From contig OX344762.1 of NCBI GenBank assembly GCA_947034895.1, forward strand, positions 23,602,760 through 23,666,759: DNA of 64,000 nt, written 5' to 3'. Positions 1 through 12,860 of the stretch are shown here, in pieces. Position numbers and translations under genes: made by a program. The stretch's first letter is position 1, and every line of letters starts with the position of its first letter. Under the pieces are notes generated by a model. That model was not told the origin of the DNA and ran no database searches. It saw nothing but the letters and a program-made list of their open reading frames with translations. This DNA is from Rhytidiadelphus loreus. Lineage: Eukaryota > Streptophyta > Bryopsida > Hypnales > Hylocomiaceae.

Positions 1-239
1 ATCCAATTAATCCCAAAATTTAGTTTTCAAAACACGTTGCAAACAAACCAAAGTTTAGCATCCAAAATAGAGTTTTCTTAAAGCTACGATTAAGTGTCAA
101 GTCCCGACCTTTACAAAATATCCCTAGATATTTAAATTCCCTTTCCAAGCACCAGTGAGATCTCCGCTCTCAAGTTGCCAAGGAGTTTGGATACTCTTCT
201 GTTTTAGTTTTTTTCTTCATGAGGGCCAAGCCAGCCCCC

Positions 240-410
240 GCAAGCTCAAGCTAGCCGAGACAACAACCCCTAGCAGCCGGGTAGCAAGCCGCCCAGTCAG
301 CCATCCGGGTAGGCAACCCCCAGCCAATCGGTAGTAGGCCCGAGCTGGGTAGCAGGCCCCAATCAAGACTTCAAGCCATCCAACAGCCGAGACAACAAGC
401 CCCTAGTAGC
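240..410. repeat. GC-rich degenerate tandem repeat
   Basis: This short GC-rich island lies in AT-rich DNA. Variants of 'agccgagacaacaa', 'ggtagcaggccc' and 'agccatcc' recur several times. It occupies a place in repeat copy A similar to that of the minisatellites in copy B. No coding sense was found. Confidence 0.45.
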
Positions 411-480
411 GGTTGTTGCCATTCTGTGTTCTTTTTTGTGAGTTTGAGAGGTTCTTAGGGAAAAAGGGAAAACAAATTAA

Positions 481-617
481 CCACAAAATTAGTATAGAAG
501 TAGAATGGATTAGCATAGGGGAAAAGATATAGATTAGCATAGAAGTAGAGTGGGTTAGCATAGAGAGGAAGAAGTATAGATTAGCATAGAAGTAGAGTAG
601 GTTAGCATAAAGAGGAA
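481..617. repeat. Minisatellite based on TTAGCATAGAAGTAGA
   Basis: Units such as 'ttagcatagaagtagagt' alternate with 'ttagcatagagaggaagaag'. A short minus-strand reading frame here exists only because the repeats lack stops and should not be taken as a gene. A relative of the same unit forms the array at 2040-2195. Confidence 0.7.
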
Positions 618-639
618 GAAGCATTTGTTAGGCCAAGGT

Positions 640-1000
640 TTGGGGAATTATTGGGTTGGGGTTTTGGAAAACTACTGCATTAGGTATCAGGGTCCTACTA
701 GGCTAAAGCTTTAGAGAACTATTGAGCTAGGGTTTTGGAAACTGTTGCGCCAAATATCGAGGTTCTGCTGGGCCGGGTATCGAGGCTCTTTGCTGGATTT
801 TGGGGGTTTGCTAAAGGTGGAGGCTTCGGGATTTTGTTGGACTAGGCTTCATGATTCCGTTGGACTAGGGCATTGGGATTCTACTGGGCCGAGGTTCAGG
901 GAATTGTTGGGCTAGGTTTCAGAGTTTTGTTGGCTGGATTTTGGGGTTCTATTGGCCGGGCTTTGGGGTTCTGCTGGACTAGGTTTAAGAGGGTCTAGAG
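640..1000. repeat. Degenerate G/T-rich tandem repeat
   Basis: About ten diverged units resemble 'ttgttggactaggttt-gggattct'. The strand is strongly G/T-rich. No coding evidence. Confidence 0.5.
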
Positions 1001-2039
1001 AAAGAGGAAGGTAGGAAAAAGAAAACCCTCCTAACCTAAAACACTCAAAGGCGACAAGGCAAGCACCCTTTGGGCGTGACCCACAGTACAACAACAAAGG
1101 ATCTACAATTCTCGCCAAAGGAATCACCACAAAGAGTAGATAGAAGTAGAAAACTAGCACCTTCAAATGCTCCTCACTTGACCTCACACCTCTCCATGAG
1201 TGTCACATAAAATAGGGAGGGGGAGGAGAGAAGAAGAAACTAAATAGAAGGGGAGATTAGAAGGAAATCTCAAGGACCATTGAGGTCCATGGGAGGGGTC
1301 AAACGTAAGAATCAAGAAGGTCGTGCCTCATTAGTGGCGTAAGAAGGGTTGGTAAATGCCACCGGGACATAAGAATTAGCGTAAGTACCATTATTATAGC
1401 CATCAATAGGGTGTAAAAAAAAGGACAAGAGGGAAGTTAAAGAAAATGGAAACCTCCAAACTTAGGGGCTTATTGGATGACATCTATAAAGGAAAATTGG
1501 CTAATTTTCCTACAAGTAAGGAGGATGACTATGCATGCGGAAGATCTCAGTCAACCCTTGCTCAAACTTCAATACGAAGTTAGACACTAACCCATCCTAT
1601 ACCCCTGTCCCTTCCAGTTTTGAAAATTATTAGGTGGGGCCGAGATCTAGAGGGAGATAGACCTAGGTTCAGGTCAAAATTGATAGAAGAAACTTAAAGT
1701 AGAGGTCTAAAGGTTTCCAAAAACCTAAAATATTCCAAAATCGAAGTCATATTGAGTACAATACGGACAAATGAAGTTTAGTAGTCATAGTGGATGAAAA
1801 TAGTTCATTTTGTTGGGTGGACCCCTCTTTAGGACGGCGAAGCTTTGACTATAGATACTTTGAAGTTTGTAATCAAGTTAAAATTAGACAAAACTACGGC
1901 AAAGCTTTGAACCTCTATAACCTCCTGTTTCTAAAGTTTTAGCTTTGAACCTTTATAACTTTTTGTTTCCAAATTTTTGTTTCCAAAACTATTGGAAACT
2001 ATTCAAAATTAGCATTCAAAGTTCATAGGGAGAAAAGTT

Positions 2040-2200
2040 AGTGTAGAAAGAAGTAGAAAAAGAAGTTAGCATAGAGAGTAGGAAGAGAAGTTAGCATAGA
2101 GAGTAGAAAAAAAGTTAGCATAGAGAGTAGGAAGAGAAGTTAGCATAGAGAAGTAGGAAGAGAAGTTAACATAGAGAAGTAGGAAGAGAAGTTGGAATAG
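2040..2200. repeat. Minisatellite, about 33-bp unit, AAGTTAGCATAGAGAGTAGG
   Basis: The unit 'gaagttagcatagaga(a)gtaggaaga' is repeated about five times. It is purine-rich on the plus strand and related to the array at 481-617. Confidence 0.75.
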
Positions 2201-3419
2201 AAGTCAACTTTGAAGGAGTGGAAGCACCAAGTAGTATAGCAAGTATTAGAATAGGCACAATACGAGAGCATGCCTCTACCTCACTACTCTTCTAGCTATA
2301 ATATCCTCACCATCCTCTCTCAAACCCTGCATGCAACAACAACATCAACAAAGACAACCTCAAAACTTAAAGAATAAACTGAAGAAGAGAATGGAGAAGG
2401 CTTAGATAGGAAAGGTTAAGAAGATAAGAAGAAAAGTCTCAAGAATCCTCACAACCAATAGATAGGTCTTAAGATAACTGACGCTTAAAGTGGTAGTTGA
2501 AAGTGTAAGAGGGTAGTTGAGGATGTAAGGTGGTAGTTGCAGTCGTCAGAGGATAGTTGAGAGTGTAAGATGGTAGTTGAAGGGTAAAGGCTAAACTTAT
2601 CTCTCTGTAAGTGTTAGTGATTAAGTAAGGGCCGAGAGCTAGGTACTATTAGGACACAATTCAGGTCAAAATCAAGTAGATAAGCTTATAGTAGGCACCA
2701 AGAGGTTTCCGAAAACATAAAACATGTAGGAATCAAAGTTAAGATGCCCAAGATATCGAGGGATGAAGTTTAAGGCCCATAATGGATGAAACCTAGGAGT
2801 TTTCATCCATCCAAGTCGAAACTTGGAACTTAGATAAATTATAGGAATTCAGGTTTGTAGGTCAAATCTCACTTTTGTTTGAAATTAGGAGCTTATAGAA
2901 AACTACGGATGAAGTTTAATAGCCTTGCGGCTAAAACTTCATCCGCTCATAGCGGTTCACCAGAAAGTCCAAATTGAATGAGTCTTAGGTTTTTAGAAAT
3001 TGCATGAGATAAGATTCTACTTTAGGATGGTAGAATAGACTTTAGAAGTAGAAAACACAGAAACATAACATAGCATGATAGTCAGCTTAGGAGTCGTCCA
3101 GAACTACAACTAGAGAATTCAGTGGAAGTGGTCATTGTTTGGAATTTAGTTACATTTAATTTGCCTTTCGTCTAAGAAAAAAATCGAAATTTGAGTAGCT
3201 ATTTAGTTTAGAGTCCTTTTTTCAAAACATGCCCAACAACTATTACATTAGAATTAGTTAGAGGATAGGATAGTTTTTTAGAATCTTAGCTTTATTCCAA
3301 AAAAATCCAAATATTAAAAGCACTTTCTATTATTTGTTGGTTTCTTTCAAAAATTCTCCAAAATCCCATAAAAATTATGAGTCAAAGTTTGATATTATGA
3401 TCGTGTAGTTTAGAGTCCA

Positions 3420-3805
3420 AAGAAAGATCAAATTCCATTAAGAAACCAAGGCCCGTAAAGGGAGTAGCTAAGAGTAGCAGTAACATTTCGGGAAGTAGAA
3501 GGGAACAATCGAGAAACGGCCACTCGTGACTAGCCACGTGGTAGACTGAGCACCGTCTGGGAGTAGAGCAACCAGCAACAATAGAATGATCGAGAGCCAA
3601 CAGGGAATGATTGGAGACCGGCCTTGTGGCAGGTTGAGCACCAACTAGGAGCAAAATAACCGGAAGAGCAAAGCGACTAGAGGAGCTGAGCATTGGCTAG
3701 GGAAAAAATGACCGGAAGAGCTGAGCACTGGTTGGAAACAAAATGACCGGAAGAGCAGAGCAATTGACTGGGAGCAAAGCGACTGGAGGGCAGAGTGACT
3801 AAGCA
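3420..3805. repeat. Minisatellite with ACCGGAAGAGC / GACTGGGAGCAAA units
   Basis: Repeated variants of 'accggaagagc(t/a)gagcactgg' and 'gactgggagcaaagcgactgg' occur at roughly 35-45 bp spacing. Minus-strand frames through it are low-complexity and not gene-like. Copy B has a comparable GC-rich array at 30455-30660. Confidence 0.6.
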
Positions 3806-4617
3806 GGTAAGCGCCTCCAAATCAACCCAATTCTGAAATTCGAATACAAATTCTCATTGAAAAAATAAAAAAGTTGAAGATCATTAAGGTATGTTATGCA
3901 AATTATTGATCCCTCATACTAACACACGTATAATCTTAAAGTTCTCGATTTAAACTCTAACTCTCATAGTTATAAGTCTCCCATCAATCCACTCGAGTCT
4001 CAACAATCAAATAGACAAGAAAACTTTGAAGTGGCAACTATAAGTTGTGGGAGAAAGAAAGTAAGATATTAAAAGAAGAATATTGCAATTTGACCTTTGC
4101 AAGTTCATTAAGGTTTGATTCTTTCACTATTCATCTAAATTGTGGAATTTTGATTATTTCCACTAATCATCTAAATTTTTGGTTAGTCATTAAATGGAAT
4201 TCCATTAGGGGTATTAGACTAGGTTAGTTAGCATTAGATAGTCTAATATGCCAAACTTAAATCTAACAAAAATCCTATAATAATAACAAAGAAACCAAAA
4301 AAACATGCGGAAAAAATAATTTAACTATTCATTGGATGGTTGTTAGTCATTTACTGGGTTTGGATTTTAGTTTGGAATTTTGTTTTATTAGGCCTAATAA
4401 GACAAAATACAAAAGATAAAAAGCCAACTAATATCTTCATTCATTTAGAAAATTAGAATTTGGTAGGAATTTGATTTGATTTGATTATTTTAAACCAACT
4501 AATATTATTGAGACAATTAGGAAGAACAAAGAAATTACAAAACAATTAAAATCAAAGAAATTAGGAATAAAACAATAATTCCTAAACAATAAATTTTAGT
4601 TGAATAGAGTAGTAAAC

Positions 4618-4694
4618 ATGGAGATTGACGGACCATACGAGACCATCCATTTGGTAATCTCAAGGACGGAACAATTGATAATTTTATCAGAGAG
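4618..4694 (+). other. Short ATG segment ending at a splice-donor-like GTAAGT (repeat copy A)
   Basis: The segment opens with ATG and ends in AGAG|GTAAGT. It aligns with 31555-31626 in copy B, which is a 24-codon open stretch ending at GAG|GTATGA. Shared blocks include GAGAC(C/G)AT and GG(A/G)AC(A/G)AT(T/C)GA. It could be a relic first coding exon of the element. It is too short to identify, and copy A has lost the reading frame relative to copy B. Confidence 0.35.
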
Positions 4695-5884
4695 GTAAGT
4701 TTAACTCTGCTTTGCTTTTAATTAATAGTTAGACCTTTTTAAACTAAAATTAACCATTTAAGTTAGAGTCTTAGACTTAGGATTACGAATTTAGAAAATT
4801 ATAGTTGTTAGAAAATCTAAAATAGAGTTAGAAGATTAAAAATTAAACCTTGGAGAACTTAAACTTTAGCTTTTGTTTTAAAAACAACCAAAATTTAACT
4901 ATTTAACTAGTGGATGGACTTATTTGAAATTTTGATGAAAAGCTGATAGTTTCATCCAAAGGAATCAAACAAGGGAATCTTAACAAATCCATAGGATTTA
5001 GAATTTAAGATTATTTAAGATTATTTAAGATCATTTAGATTAAGAAGTAATTGATGGATGAAGTTGCTAATCGCTAACCTTTAAACAAAACTTCATCCAT
5101 TGATAACTTTTTTTGTTAAAAAGTTAGAATTTAAGTATTTTACCTTGTTGGAAAGGTAATTTCTTGTTTTTTTCATAAAAACTTCAAAACCCCTAAAAAT
5201 AGTAATTTATATCAAAATCCATTGTTAGATTAGAATAAACAAACTGTTAATCACAAATCTTTTGGAAATACCTAAAGAATATTCTGTGTAGGTGTCTTTT
5301 AAAAAATCTAATTAGGAATCCAAAAACATTTTCTATCTAAAATATCATTCATTTTTGAGTGAATTAATAGTGGATGAAGTTTGGAACCCAATTGGATGAA
5401 CTTCTCTAAAATTAACTAAAAATAGACAATAATTTAAGATTAGAAAATAGACTTAATTAAAAGTTCAAGGATAAAATTTGGACCAAAATTGACCTAAGTT
5501 GCTATTTTAAATTAACGGATGAAGTTCTTGAGTTTTTTTTAGGCTTAATTTTCATCCTTTGTTAACTTTTGAAGGAAAATTTCAAATTTGACTTACTTTA
5601 CCATTTTAGAAACCTAAAAATAAGATCTAAAGATAAAATTAGAGAAATTTGATCAAAACTCATGAAACACTAAAAATAGAATAGTTAACCCAAACAACCT
5701 GAACGTACTAACTTTTAATGATATTTAGTGATTTTAAAGACTTTGTAGGAACAAATTACATCATTTGAGTGTCCATTGTGTAGAAGGCGCTTATTTTGAT
5801 CACCCTAATATTTCTTGATTGAATTTGCCATTAGAACCCGTGTGCTCCGTTCTAGCTCAAGGGTGGAGTTAGAATCACCCACAC

Positions 5885-7365
5885 CGTATTAGTTACATAT
5901 TGACATCTTGCAATTTCATCTAAAACCAAAATATTAGCTTAGTTCTCTTGTAAAGCACAATTCCATATTACCATGACCTATAGATCCTTGAAGGTTTTAT
6001 CATTCCAATCTACCATTGCTTGCAATTTAAAATAAATAAACTCCCTCTTATAAGGATCTGAATTAAGAAGGGGTGCAAGAATCTTACCTTCAACTACTTT
6101 TTGCACTCCATAATGCTTCAAAAAAAGTTCTAAATCTATCACTCCCCATGAAGCCAAGTCCACATGCCTTGAAGGCATGTTTGGTGGATTAAAAACTTTT
6201 AAAGCAGAAATCAAATCATTGTCTTTAAAATGTACCTCTAAAGCCTTGACAATTGATTCAACATATGACTTTTGAAAAGACAAGGCACTTTCCAAATCAG
6301 CACCTATTCTATCCTGTATCATGTCAATTCTATGGAATTTGGCACCTCTAATCTCACTAGACAATCTTTGAAGATATCCACCTTGAGGGCCATAGTTTGG
6401 AATTCAGAACTTTCATTGAAGGTATCTTGATTTAAGTCAGTGGTATCCATAATATACAACATCTTAATAGATTCAATTTCTGTTCTTACAAGTGATCCAA
6501 TACTTGTCACATCCACGAATTTAAATTGGAAGATTTTAGACAAGATAGTCAAACCATGAAGCAAATCAACCAAAAAATACAAAATATAAATGTATTTAAA
6601 ATTTCTTAATTTTTTATAAAGAAGAGGGTCTGTCCCATCATCTTCTCTCTTGGCACATCACAAAAATATACAATAATAGACTCCACAAAATCACTTAATG
6701 TGGATATGGCCTGAAATCTAGACAACCATCTAATCTTATGATACATTTTAAAAGTTTTTTGTGCATCATTAAGCTCTTTTTGAATTTTATGAAGAGCACA
6801 TTTTTTTTCCCAGACTTCTTGAAGTAAGTAGCCAAAGAATTCATCAAAATATCAATTTCAGTTGACAAAGACTTACAATTTTGAGACTTAACAACTTCTA
6901 AAGTTGCTAAGTTTGTTTTATGAGCAATACAATGAACTGATGTGACAAATGGGCTAACTTTTTTAAGTCTACTTGCCACACCTGATCTTTGTCCTACCAT
7001 TGTAGCTACCCTATGAGACCCAAATCCAACACATTTTTGTATAATGTATATCCAACCCCCACTCTTGAATAGACTTCAGCAAACAATCATAGATGACTTG
7101 TGCATCTTTTTTACCACCACCAATTTCAAGCAAACCCAAAAAGACAATTATAGGTATTATTTCTTGAACAAAAGTAGCAAAAACCACTACATGGCCTGTC
7201 ACACTAACACCAGTGGACTCATCGATCATTAAACCAAAAAAAATTGAATGTCTAACCTTATCTAAATTTGATTTTTGGAGAACATTAGAAATACAAAAAA
7301 GCATTTCAGCACAGGATTTTTTATCATGATACAATGACTCAGTACAACTAGCTTTCTTGTAACTA
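5885..7365 (-). pseudogene. Decayed hAT-superfamily transposase (DUF4371-type)
   Basis: hAT transposases cut and paste DNA elements in the nucleus. Read on the minus strand from about 7365, pieces in different frames give in order: KSCAEMLF, the catalytic-region motif MIDEST followed by GHVVVFATF, GGGKKDAQVIYD, then MVGQRSGVASRLKK, HCIAH (7000-6695), KIRWLSRFQAI (about 6735-6700), a mid-region with SIGSLVRTEIESIK (6582-6319), then NDLISALKVFNPPNMPSR and DKTFKDL (6364-5978), and finally ILVLDEIARC before the match stops near 5885. This order fits the DUF4371/zinc-finger-MYM-like hAT proteins I recall from plants and animals. Frame changes near 7010, 6690 and 6350 and a stop after DKTFKDL make it non-functional. 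The N-terminal zinc finger and most of the C-terminal dimerisation tail are missing. The open frame at 7363-7638 does not match and is probably unrelated repeat DNA. Confidence 0.85.
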
Positions 7366-7379
7366 AAAGCTTACAAAGA

Positions 7380-8290
7380 TGTAGATACAATTTGTTAAAA
7401 GGAATTGTCTCCTTCCCCAAAAAATAGGCAGCCCTAAATAAATTCCTCTCAAAACACCCCCATTCTTGTACTTGGGTCCGTTGGGTCTAATTTGTGTTGG
7501 AGGTTTTGACTTTTTGAAGCCAAAAACCTTGAATTGTGTTTCTAGGCTCTTTTCAGGCCATTGTTGTTGTTTTTGTGGATTGTAGAGGACCTCGGGGGTC
7601 CCTCTATACCTTATTGCTACCTTGACTCTAGTGTCCACATCTTAAAGTGTAAATATTGTGTTTAAGTAGTCCATTCACCTTCTTGAAGTCCTCATATTTG
7701 TACTAACCCTGGAGTTTCCTCCCACAATACCTTGGCAATGCCGCTTTGGGGGACCTATAGCTTCATGTTTTGATAACACGTCTCGTACTATCCACCTTAT
7801 TACTAATCCAACGTCTTACGTATGTGTTGGAGATACTTTGTCTAACTCTCTTTGTCTAAGTTGTAAAGTAGTGTGGTGGTCTCCATTGGTGTGACAAAAC
7901 TCTACTTTTTTGAAAGTCTCAACTCCTAGATTGTATATTAAAAACCCATAGACGGTAGAGCTTTGAACCTTTAAGGGGCAAAGGAAGTCCTTGATTTGGT
8001 GTTAAATCCAAATCCACGGCAAAGCTTTGAAAACCCCCCACGGTAAACTCCAAAGTTTAGATTCCAAAATGCGTTGGAAACAATCCAAAGTTTAATGTCC
8101 AAAAACTAAACATACCCTATCAAGGAGAGAGCCTCCGAGTAGTGAAGGATCCTAAAATATCACAATACATGTTTCTTTTGTTATTAATTAATTCAAATAA
8201 TTTTTTCCACCTTAGTAAGGGTCGTGTACAGGGTTGTCTTGTCTGACATATTTCTGGGTTTTGGCATCATGTATGCTGTTTGACGTTGCA
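7380..8290. repeat. Repeat debris related to the start of the window
   Basis: The motif 'cacggcaaagctttgaa' occurs near 8014, and a block at 8055-8105 resembles bases 10-65 of the window (both contain 'AAAGTTTA' after 'cgttg(g/c)(a/c)aaca'). It is probably another fragment of the copy A/B family. No coding region was recognised. Confidence 0.4.
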
Positions 8291-11100
8291 TGTCACGTGT
8301 CACTAAGTGTCGACTTTACTTGACATTGCGTCATCTTGGGATAAAAAAATTTACCCCACGGTAAATAAATTTTGCCTACGTGGCAAGGTTTACAAAATAA
8401 CGTGAAAAGCCAATTTGGCCGATTGTGGGTGGAGGCGCGTGCAAGTGCAGATGGGGCGACTACGGGTTCTAAAATTAGGGCAATCTCTGCTCCAAAGGCA
8501 ACCTCTACTCCAAGGGTGACCTCCGGTCTAGTAACGGCCTTTTTGTTGCAATTGTCAAAAAACATTCAAAACTGCCATTTTTTATGCAAACTGCAAAGAG
8601 CAAAAAAATTTAGAATGGTATTTTTCTCCATATGTTACCTTTGGATCTTGCAATAGAATAGTTTGAGAATGCGTGGAAAAAATTTCAGACATTTTGACCA
8701 CATAGTGATATAGATTGCAAGATAAATGCATTCAGGGTGAAGAAATCATGTTTTTTGGCACAATGGCAAACTAGTTTAAGAGACTTCAAATCTTCTTAAC
8801 TTAAACAATTTGCACTATAGATCTTGAATTTAGATGTTTTCATCATTCAAAATTGAGTTGAAAATACAGAAAAAATAAAAGTCTAAAATATAAAGTGATT
8901 TTCATTCTTTAAAAAACTATTTAGTAGAGGAAGGTATCATAGAGGAAAAAACTAAATCATTAATAGGTCTAAGATGGAATTAAAACTCACTAATTCCAAT
9001 AGTGAGATTGTTTTAACAATCAATGTTAATTTGGTGGACCTATTTGTTCTGAATTTTTTTTTAAATTGAGCTCAAAAACGAATCCTATACCTAATTTTTA
9101 CAAAATAATATTATAATTGCTTGCAAAATAAGATGCTCTACAACTTTTTGGCAACCTCTTCATATTATAAATCCAAATGAAATGAATAAAAGCTTTCTAT
9201 ATGGAAAAACAAAAAAACAAAACAAAAAAACAAAAACAAAAACAAAATATATATATATATATGAGAAAAAAATTAATTTTTATTTCAAGTTTTTGTAGAT
9301 TTGTTTTTGGATCAAAGCTAATTGTTATATAACTCTTGCTCCTAGGCACCAATTAAAATAAAAATTACATCCTTAGAAAGCTAATAAGTTTTTCTATCTT
9401 TTGAAAAAGCTTGAAAAAATTTCATAAAAAATTGACCTTATAGGAACTTAGCCAAAATCCATCTGCCTCTTACAGAGACAATGAGAGTTTAGGGATTAAC
9501 ATCCTATCAATGTATTATTTATCAAGTGGATTTTAAATTTGAACCCCCCCTAAAAATTTGTATAAAAACATTTCCATTTGGTTTTCTCTATTCTCTATGT
9601 ATCATCATACTACAACTAGCCTCCCAAACCGGTTGAGAATAACAAGAAAATCACAACAAGCCTCAAAACCGTCTAGGAAAAACAAGCCACAAGCCACAAT
9701 ACACGATTCTTCAATCTTCTTGCCCTTTGAATCTCAAATCTTCAACCTTGAGTCTTGAAGTCTTCTTTTACTCACAAACTTGAAGAAACCCCCTCAAGAT
9801 TTAAGAAAACTAAATCCCACCCTAGCTGCGGCCTCCAATGTAGTGCCATAAGTGTGTCTTCTGTACTCAAATGCTAAGTGATTTAGCATTTTAGAAAACT
9901 AATAGCACAATCTATTCACCCTCCAAATTTCAACCTATTCTAAGCTACTGTCCAAAAGTTATTGAAGAGCAAAGTAGAAGGTTTCTTTTTCCTTAGTTAT
10001 CCAACCACTGCTTCTTCAATTCTCAATAAATTTTGATTGTAAGCTCCAAATGTCAATTGTAAGATCAATTTAGAAATCTCTCTACACTATCTACAACTTG
10101 TGAAAATATCACAACAATCTATGATACTGTCCAAAAATTGTGAGAGGTAGAGTCTCGGCCTTCTCAATTAAGAAGGTATGAAACGCTCCAAACTTTAATA
10201 CTACATAACTTTTGCATCACAACTTTATTTTACACAAATAAACTCAACTTAAAAATCTGAAATTATGAACTAACACCTCCAAAAGTTTCAACCTCAATCA
10301 AGAAACTGATCGAAAGTTATAGGCGTCAAAGTCACAACCCTCCTCCTTTAAGTCCAATCTTCACTTCAAACTTTAGCACATCATAACTTCTTACTTCAAA
10401 CTCCAAATGACTAGTGTGATATCTTTTTAGAAAGATATCAACAAATAAAATACATCCTACAAATTTCAAACCAAGAAAAAAAAAATCAGAAGTTATGGCT
10501 TGATGAAGCCTCTAACCTCTCAATGAAGGTCCTCGGGTCCTCACAACTTCAAACCTCTATAACTTTTGACTCACAACTCCAAATTCAACATGCAAACACT
10601 CTTTACAAAGCTCTTGTTACAAGAAATCTGATGCCAAATTTTCATTACTCAAAGGTTTGTGCTCCATGAGCTACATCACATCAAAGTTCGGCCTTCAAAT
10701 TCCAAAACTTTCACACCACTTCTCTCTCCAACACTCAAGCTAAGGCATCTTTTCTTACTTTTTCTCCCCTTCTAAGGTGAGGGATGGGGCACTTCAAACC
10801 CATGCCCCTACCAAAGACTCCACCTAAGATTTTAACAATATCCCCATTCACACTCTTTTCTAACTTCAAACTCCCTTAGCTAATTTATTTAGTAAATAAA
10901 AATAAACTACATAGGCCTTCCAGAGGCCAATACAAATCAAAACAAAGTGGATAAATAACTCAAAGTATAAAAATAGGAACTAACATTCAATAAATGCCTA
11001 TTAGAGATTTAGAGGTAAAAAACTAGAGTTCCAATCAAAACTTCATTCCATCTGTAGGAATTTGAGGATGCATTTAATAGTGGCAGCTACATAATCTGCA
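8291..11100. other. No gene seen; AT-rich repeat debris
   Basis: Small frames at 8293-8656 overlap on both strands and have no recognisable motif. 8930-9050 is a reverse-strand match to the family-D repeat (the block around 'ttccatattagaactattaatgattaa' near 43600). A (CA)AAAA-rich tract followed by (AT)n lies at 9210-9262. The rest, 9300-11100, shows nothing beyond low-complexity AT-rich DNA. Confidence 0.5.
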
Positions 11101-11129
11101 CGATCGACTTTCGTCAATGGGTTGATTGA

Positions 11130-11525
11130 ACCTTCCAATCAACGTTATTGGCCACGACTACCCTCTACCAGTCGAACCATGCAAAAATATTGATCAATGT
11201 TTTTACCCTCATAACTCGTCTCGAATGTCACTTCACGAGTGCCTGGCTCAACTGCCTCAACACTCCCGACTTGAAGCAAGATCACTAAAGCACGAGCATC
11301 GGTATCAAGATTACCATGCCATCGCCGTTCCATGTGAGGTTGTGTTGGTGGACAAGAAGGTTCAACTTCATCTCGAGGATGTCCGAGTGGCAATGGTAGA
11401 TCTTGCGGCAAAAGAGGTTGATCCGGTAGTTGTGATAATGAAAGCTCAAATTCAACCTCCGGTTGAGGCTCTTCATCTTGCGATTCAGAAAAACCCTCCA
11501 GTTCGACATTCTAAATGTAAAGTAA
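11130..11525 (-). pseudogene. Possible retrotransposon polyprotein fragment (copia-like linker?)
   Basis: Minus-strand frames contain an acidic/proline-rich stretch (ESQDEEPQPEVEFELSLSQ, then LPQDLPLPLGHPRDEVE) followed by GNLDTDARALV and TSYEGKNIDQYF. Such composition resembles the region between integrase and reverse transcriptase in Ty1/copia polyproteins, but no diagnostic integrase or RT motif is visible. Two frames are needed. An overlapping plus-strand frame of similar length is probably a shadow. Treat the assignment as tentative. Confidence 0.3.
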
Positions 11526-11939
11526 AAATCAAATATCACTAGTAGAATTTGATGAAGCTCTAAGGCAAAACCATCTTCTTATATAGATGCAATGCATCAC
11601 AATAGAAAAGCTTTATCTTGAAGCTACTCGACGAAAAAGCGTCACTTTGAAGCTACTCAATAAACATATTATAATATGTTTTTGCACTATGTACAAATGT
11701 ATAACATGACACTGCACCGCCACGTGTCAGTCCAGGATTGGCCGGACCCTCAAGATCCTCCGTCTGTCCTTCTAGTTCATCCTTTTGTTTTGTTCGTTCG
11801 CTTGGTTGTTCGTCCTCCTAGTTCGTCCGGTGTTCCCCAGTCCAGTTACAGCTACTGCTTGTCTTGGCTCTGTGATTGGCTTTTAATTTCAAAATTGGTA
11901 TTTTTTGGACAAAAAAAACTCAAAATAAACAAAACAAAA

Positions 11940-12860
11940 CTATAATCTACATTTCAGTTTGGAGGTTTTTCTTTTTAGAAAGAAAAACTAAAAGGAAGCT
12001 AACAAAGACTTAATTTTAGTGATTTTTGGGAATAATAAGATTAACAAGTCAAACGAAAATGAGGCAATGTATGACAACAAAGTATTCCTATCATGTGCTC
12101 CAAACAAAAGGATAAGAATGATATGAACTTTGGGCCTTCAAATAAGCTATCGCATGGAAAAAGTTTCCTAAAATTTGACTTTCAAAAGTCAAAGTTTTGT
12201 TGTGTGGGGGTGACCCCAAGTGTAAATGAGTTTTAACGATCAAATTAAGTATATTTTGAGAATTTAAATCCTAGAGGAGGTACATATGACAATGTTTAAC
12301 TAAACATCAGGATCAATTCCTCAAAATTTCAAGAAAGTTGCACTTTTTAAATGCTAAAGGAGGTACACATGAAATTATTTAACCAAACATTAGCAATTAA
12401 CTTCCAAATTTTGTTATACAACAAATAATTGGGCTAAATTTAGTCTAATGCACTTTTGGCAAAGTCAAAGCTCTGCCACTTTAAGTGTACTAGTATTGCA
12501 ATTGTTTCAAGTACCACAACAATTATTAGCAGTTTGCAAATCTTAAGGCAAATAGAGTTTAGAGATTCCTTCCTCTACAACTCTCTAACATCAAAGTTTT
12601 GGAGCTTGAAGCCTCCAAATGCAAACAAGAAAACAAGTCAACTTAAAAATTAATAGACTTTAGGGATTTCTTCCTCCACAACTCTTAAAAATCAAAGTTT
12701 GGGAGCTTCAAGCCTCCAAATTCAAGCAAGAAAACAATTCAACTTTGAAGGGACCCTCCAAACCTTCAAAGTACAAAAAAACTCAAATAAAATAGCAACC
12801 CTGGCCTACTATCAATGATTGTTGAATCGTACTTAAATTTGGTTCTCTTTTCATCACTTT
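11940..12860 (-). repeat. Inverted copy of the 29.7-30.37 kb segment
   Basis: Two blocks 'GGAGGTACA(T/C)ATGA' followed by 'TTTAAC(T/C)(A/G)AACAT' (12275-12315 and 12358-12402) are the reverse complement of the paired blocks at 30193-30232 and 30277-30314. Further along, 'ggagcttgaagcctccaaa' (12600, 12700) is the reverse complement of 'tttggaggcttcaagcccc' (29860, 29960), and 'ttttggcaaagtcaaagctctgccactttaa' matches the reverse of about 30100-30135. This is the same family in opposite orientation, about 70-80 percent similar by eye. Confidence 0.7.

Larger units (their letters stand above)
1..5895 (+). repeat. Long non-coding dispersed repeat, copy A
   Basis: No convincing coding region is seen. 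This AT-rich stretch shares an ordered series of segments with 29640-32830: a 'ggcGAAGCTTTGAC'-type motif (near 1840; near 30380 in copy B), a GC-richer minisatellite, an intron-like AT-rich tract containing 'TTTTATTAGGCCTAATAAG' (near 4383 and 31293), a short ATG-to-GTRAG segment (4618-4694), recurrent GGATGAAGTT hairpins, and an end resembling 'TAGAACCCGTGTGC' followed by 'GGGTGGAGTTAGAA' (near 5835-5875; 32730-32770). The order suggests one non-autonomous element family, perhaps a large retrotransposon derivative; that class is an inference. The first 75 bases also resemble 8055-8105. The 5.9-kb boundary abuts the hAT remnant. Confidence 0.55.
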
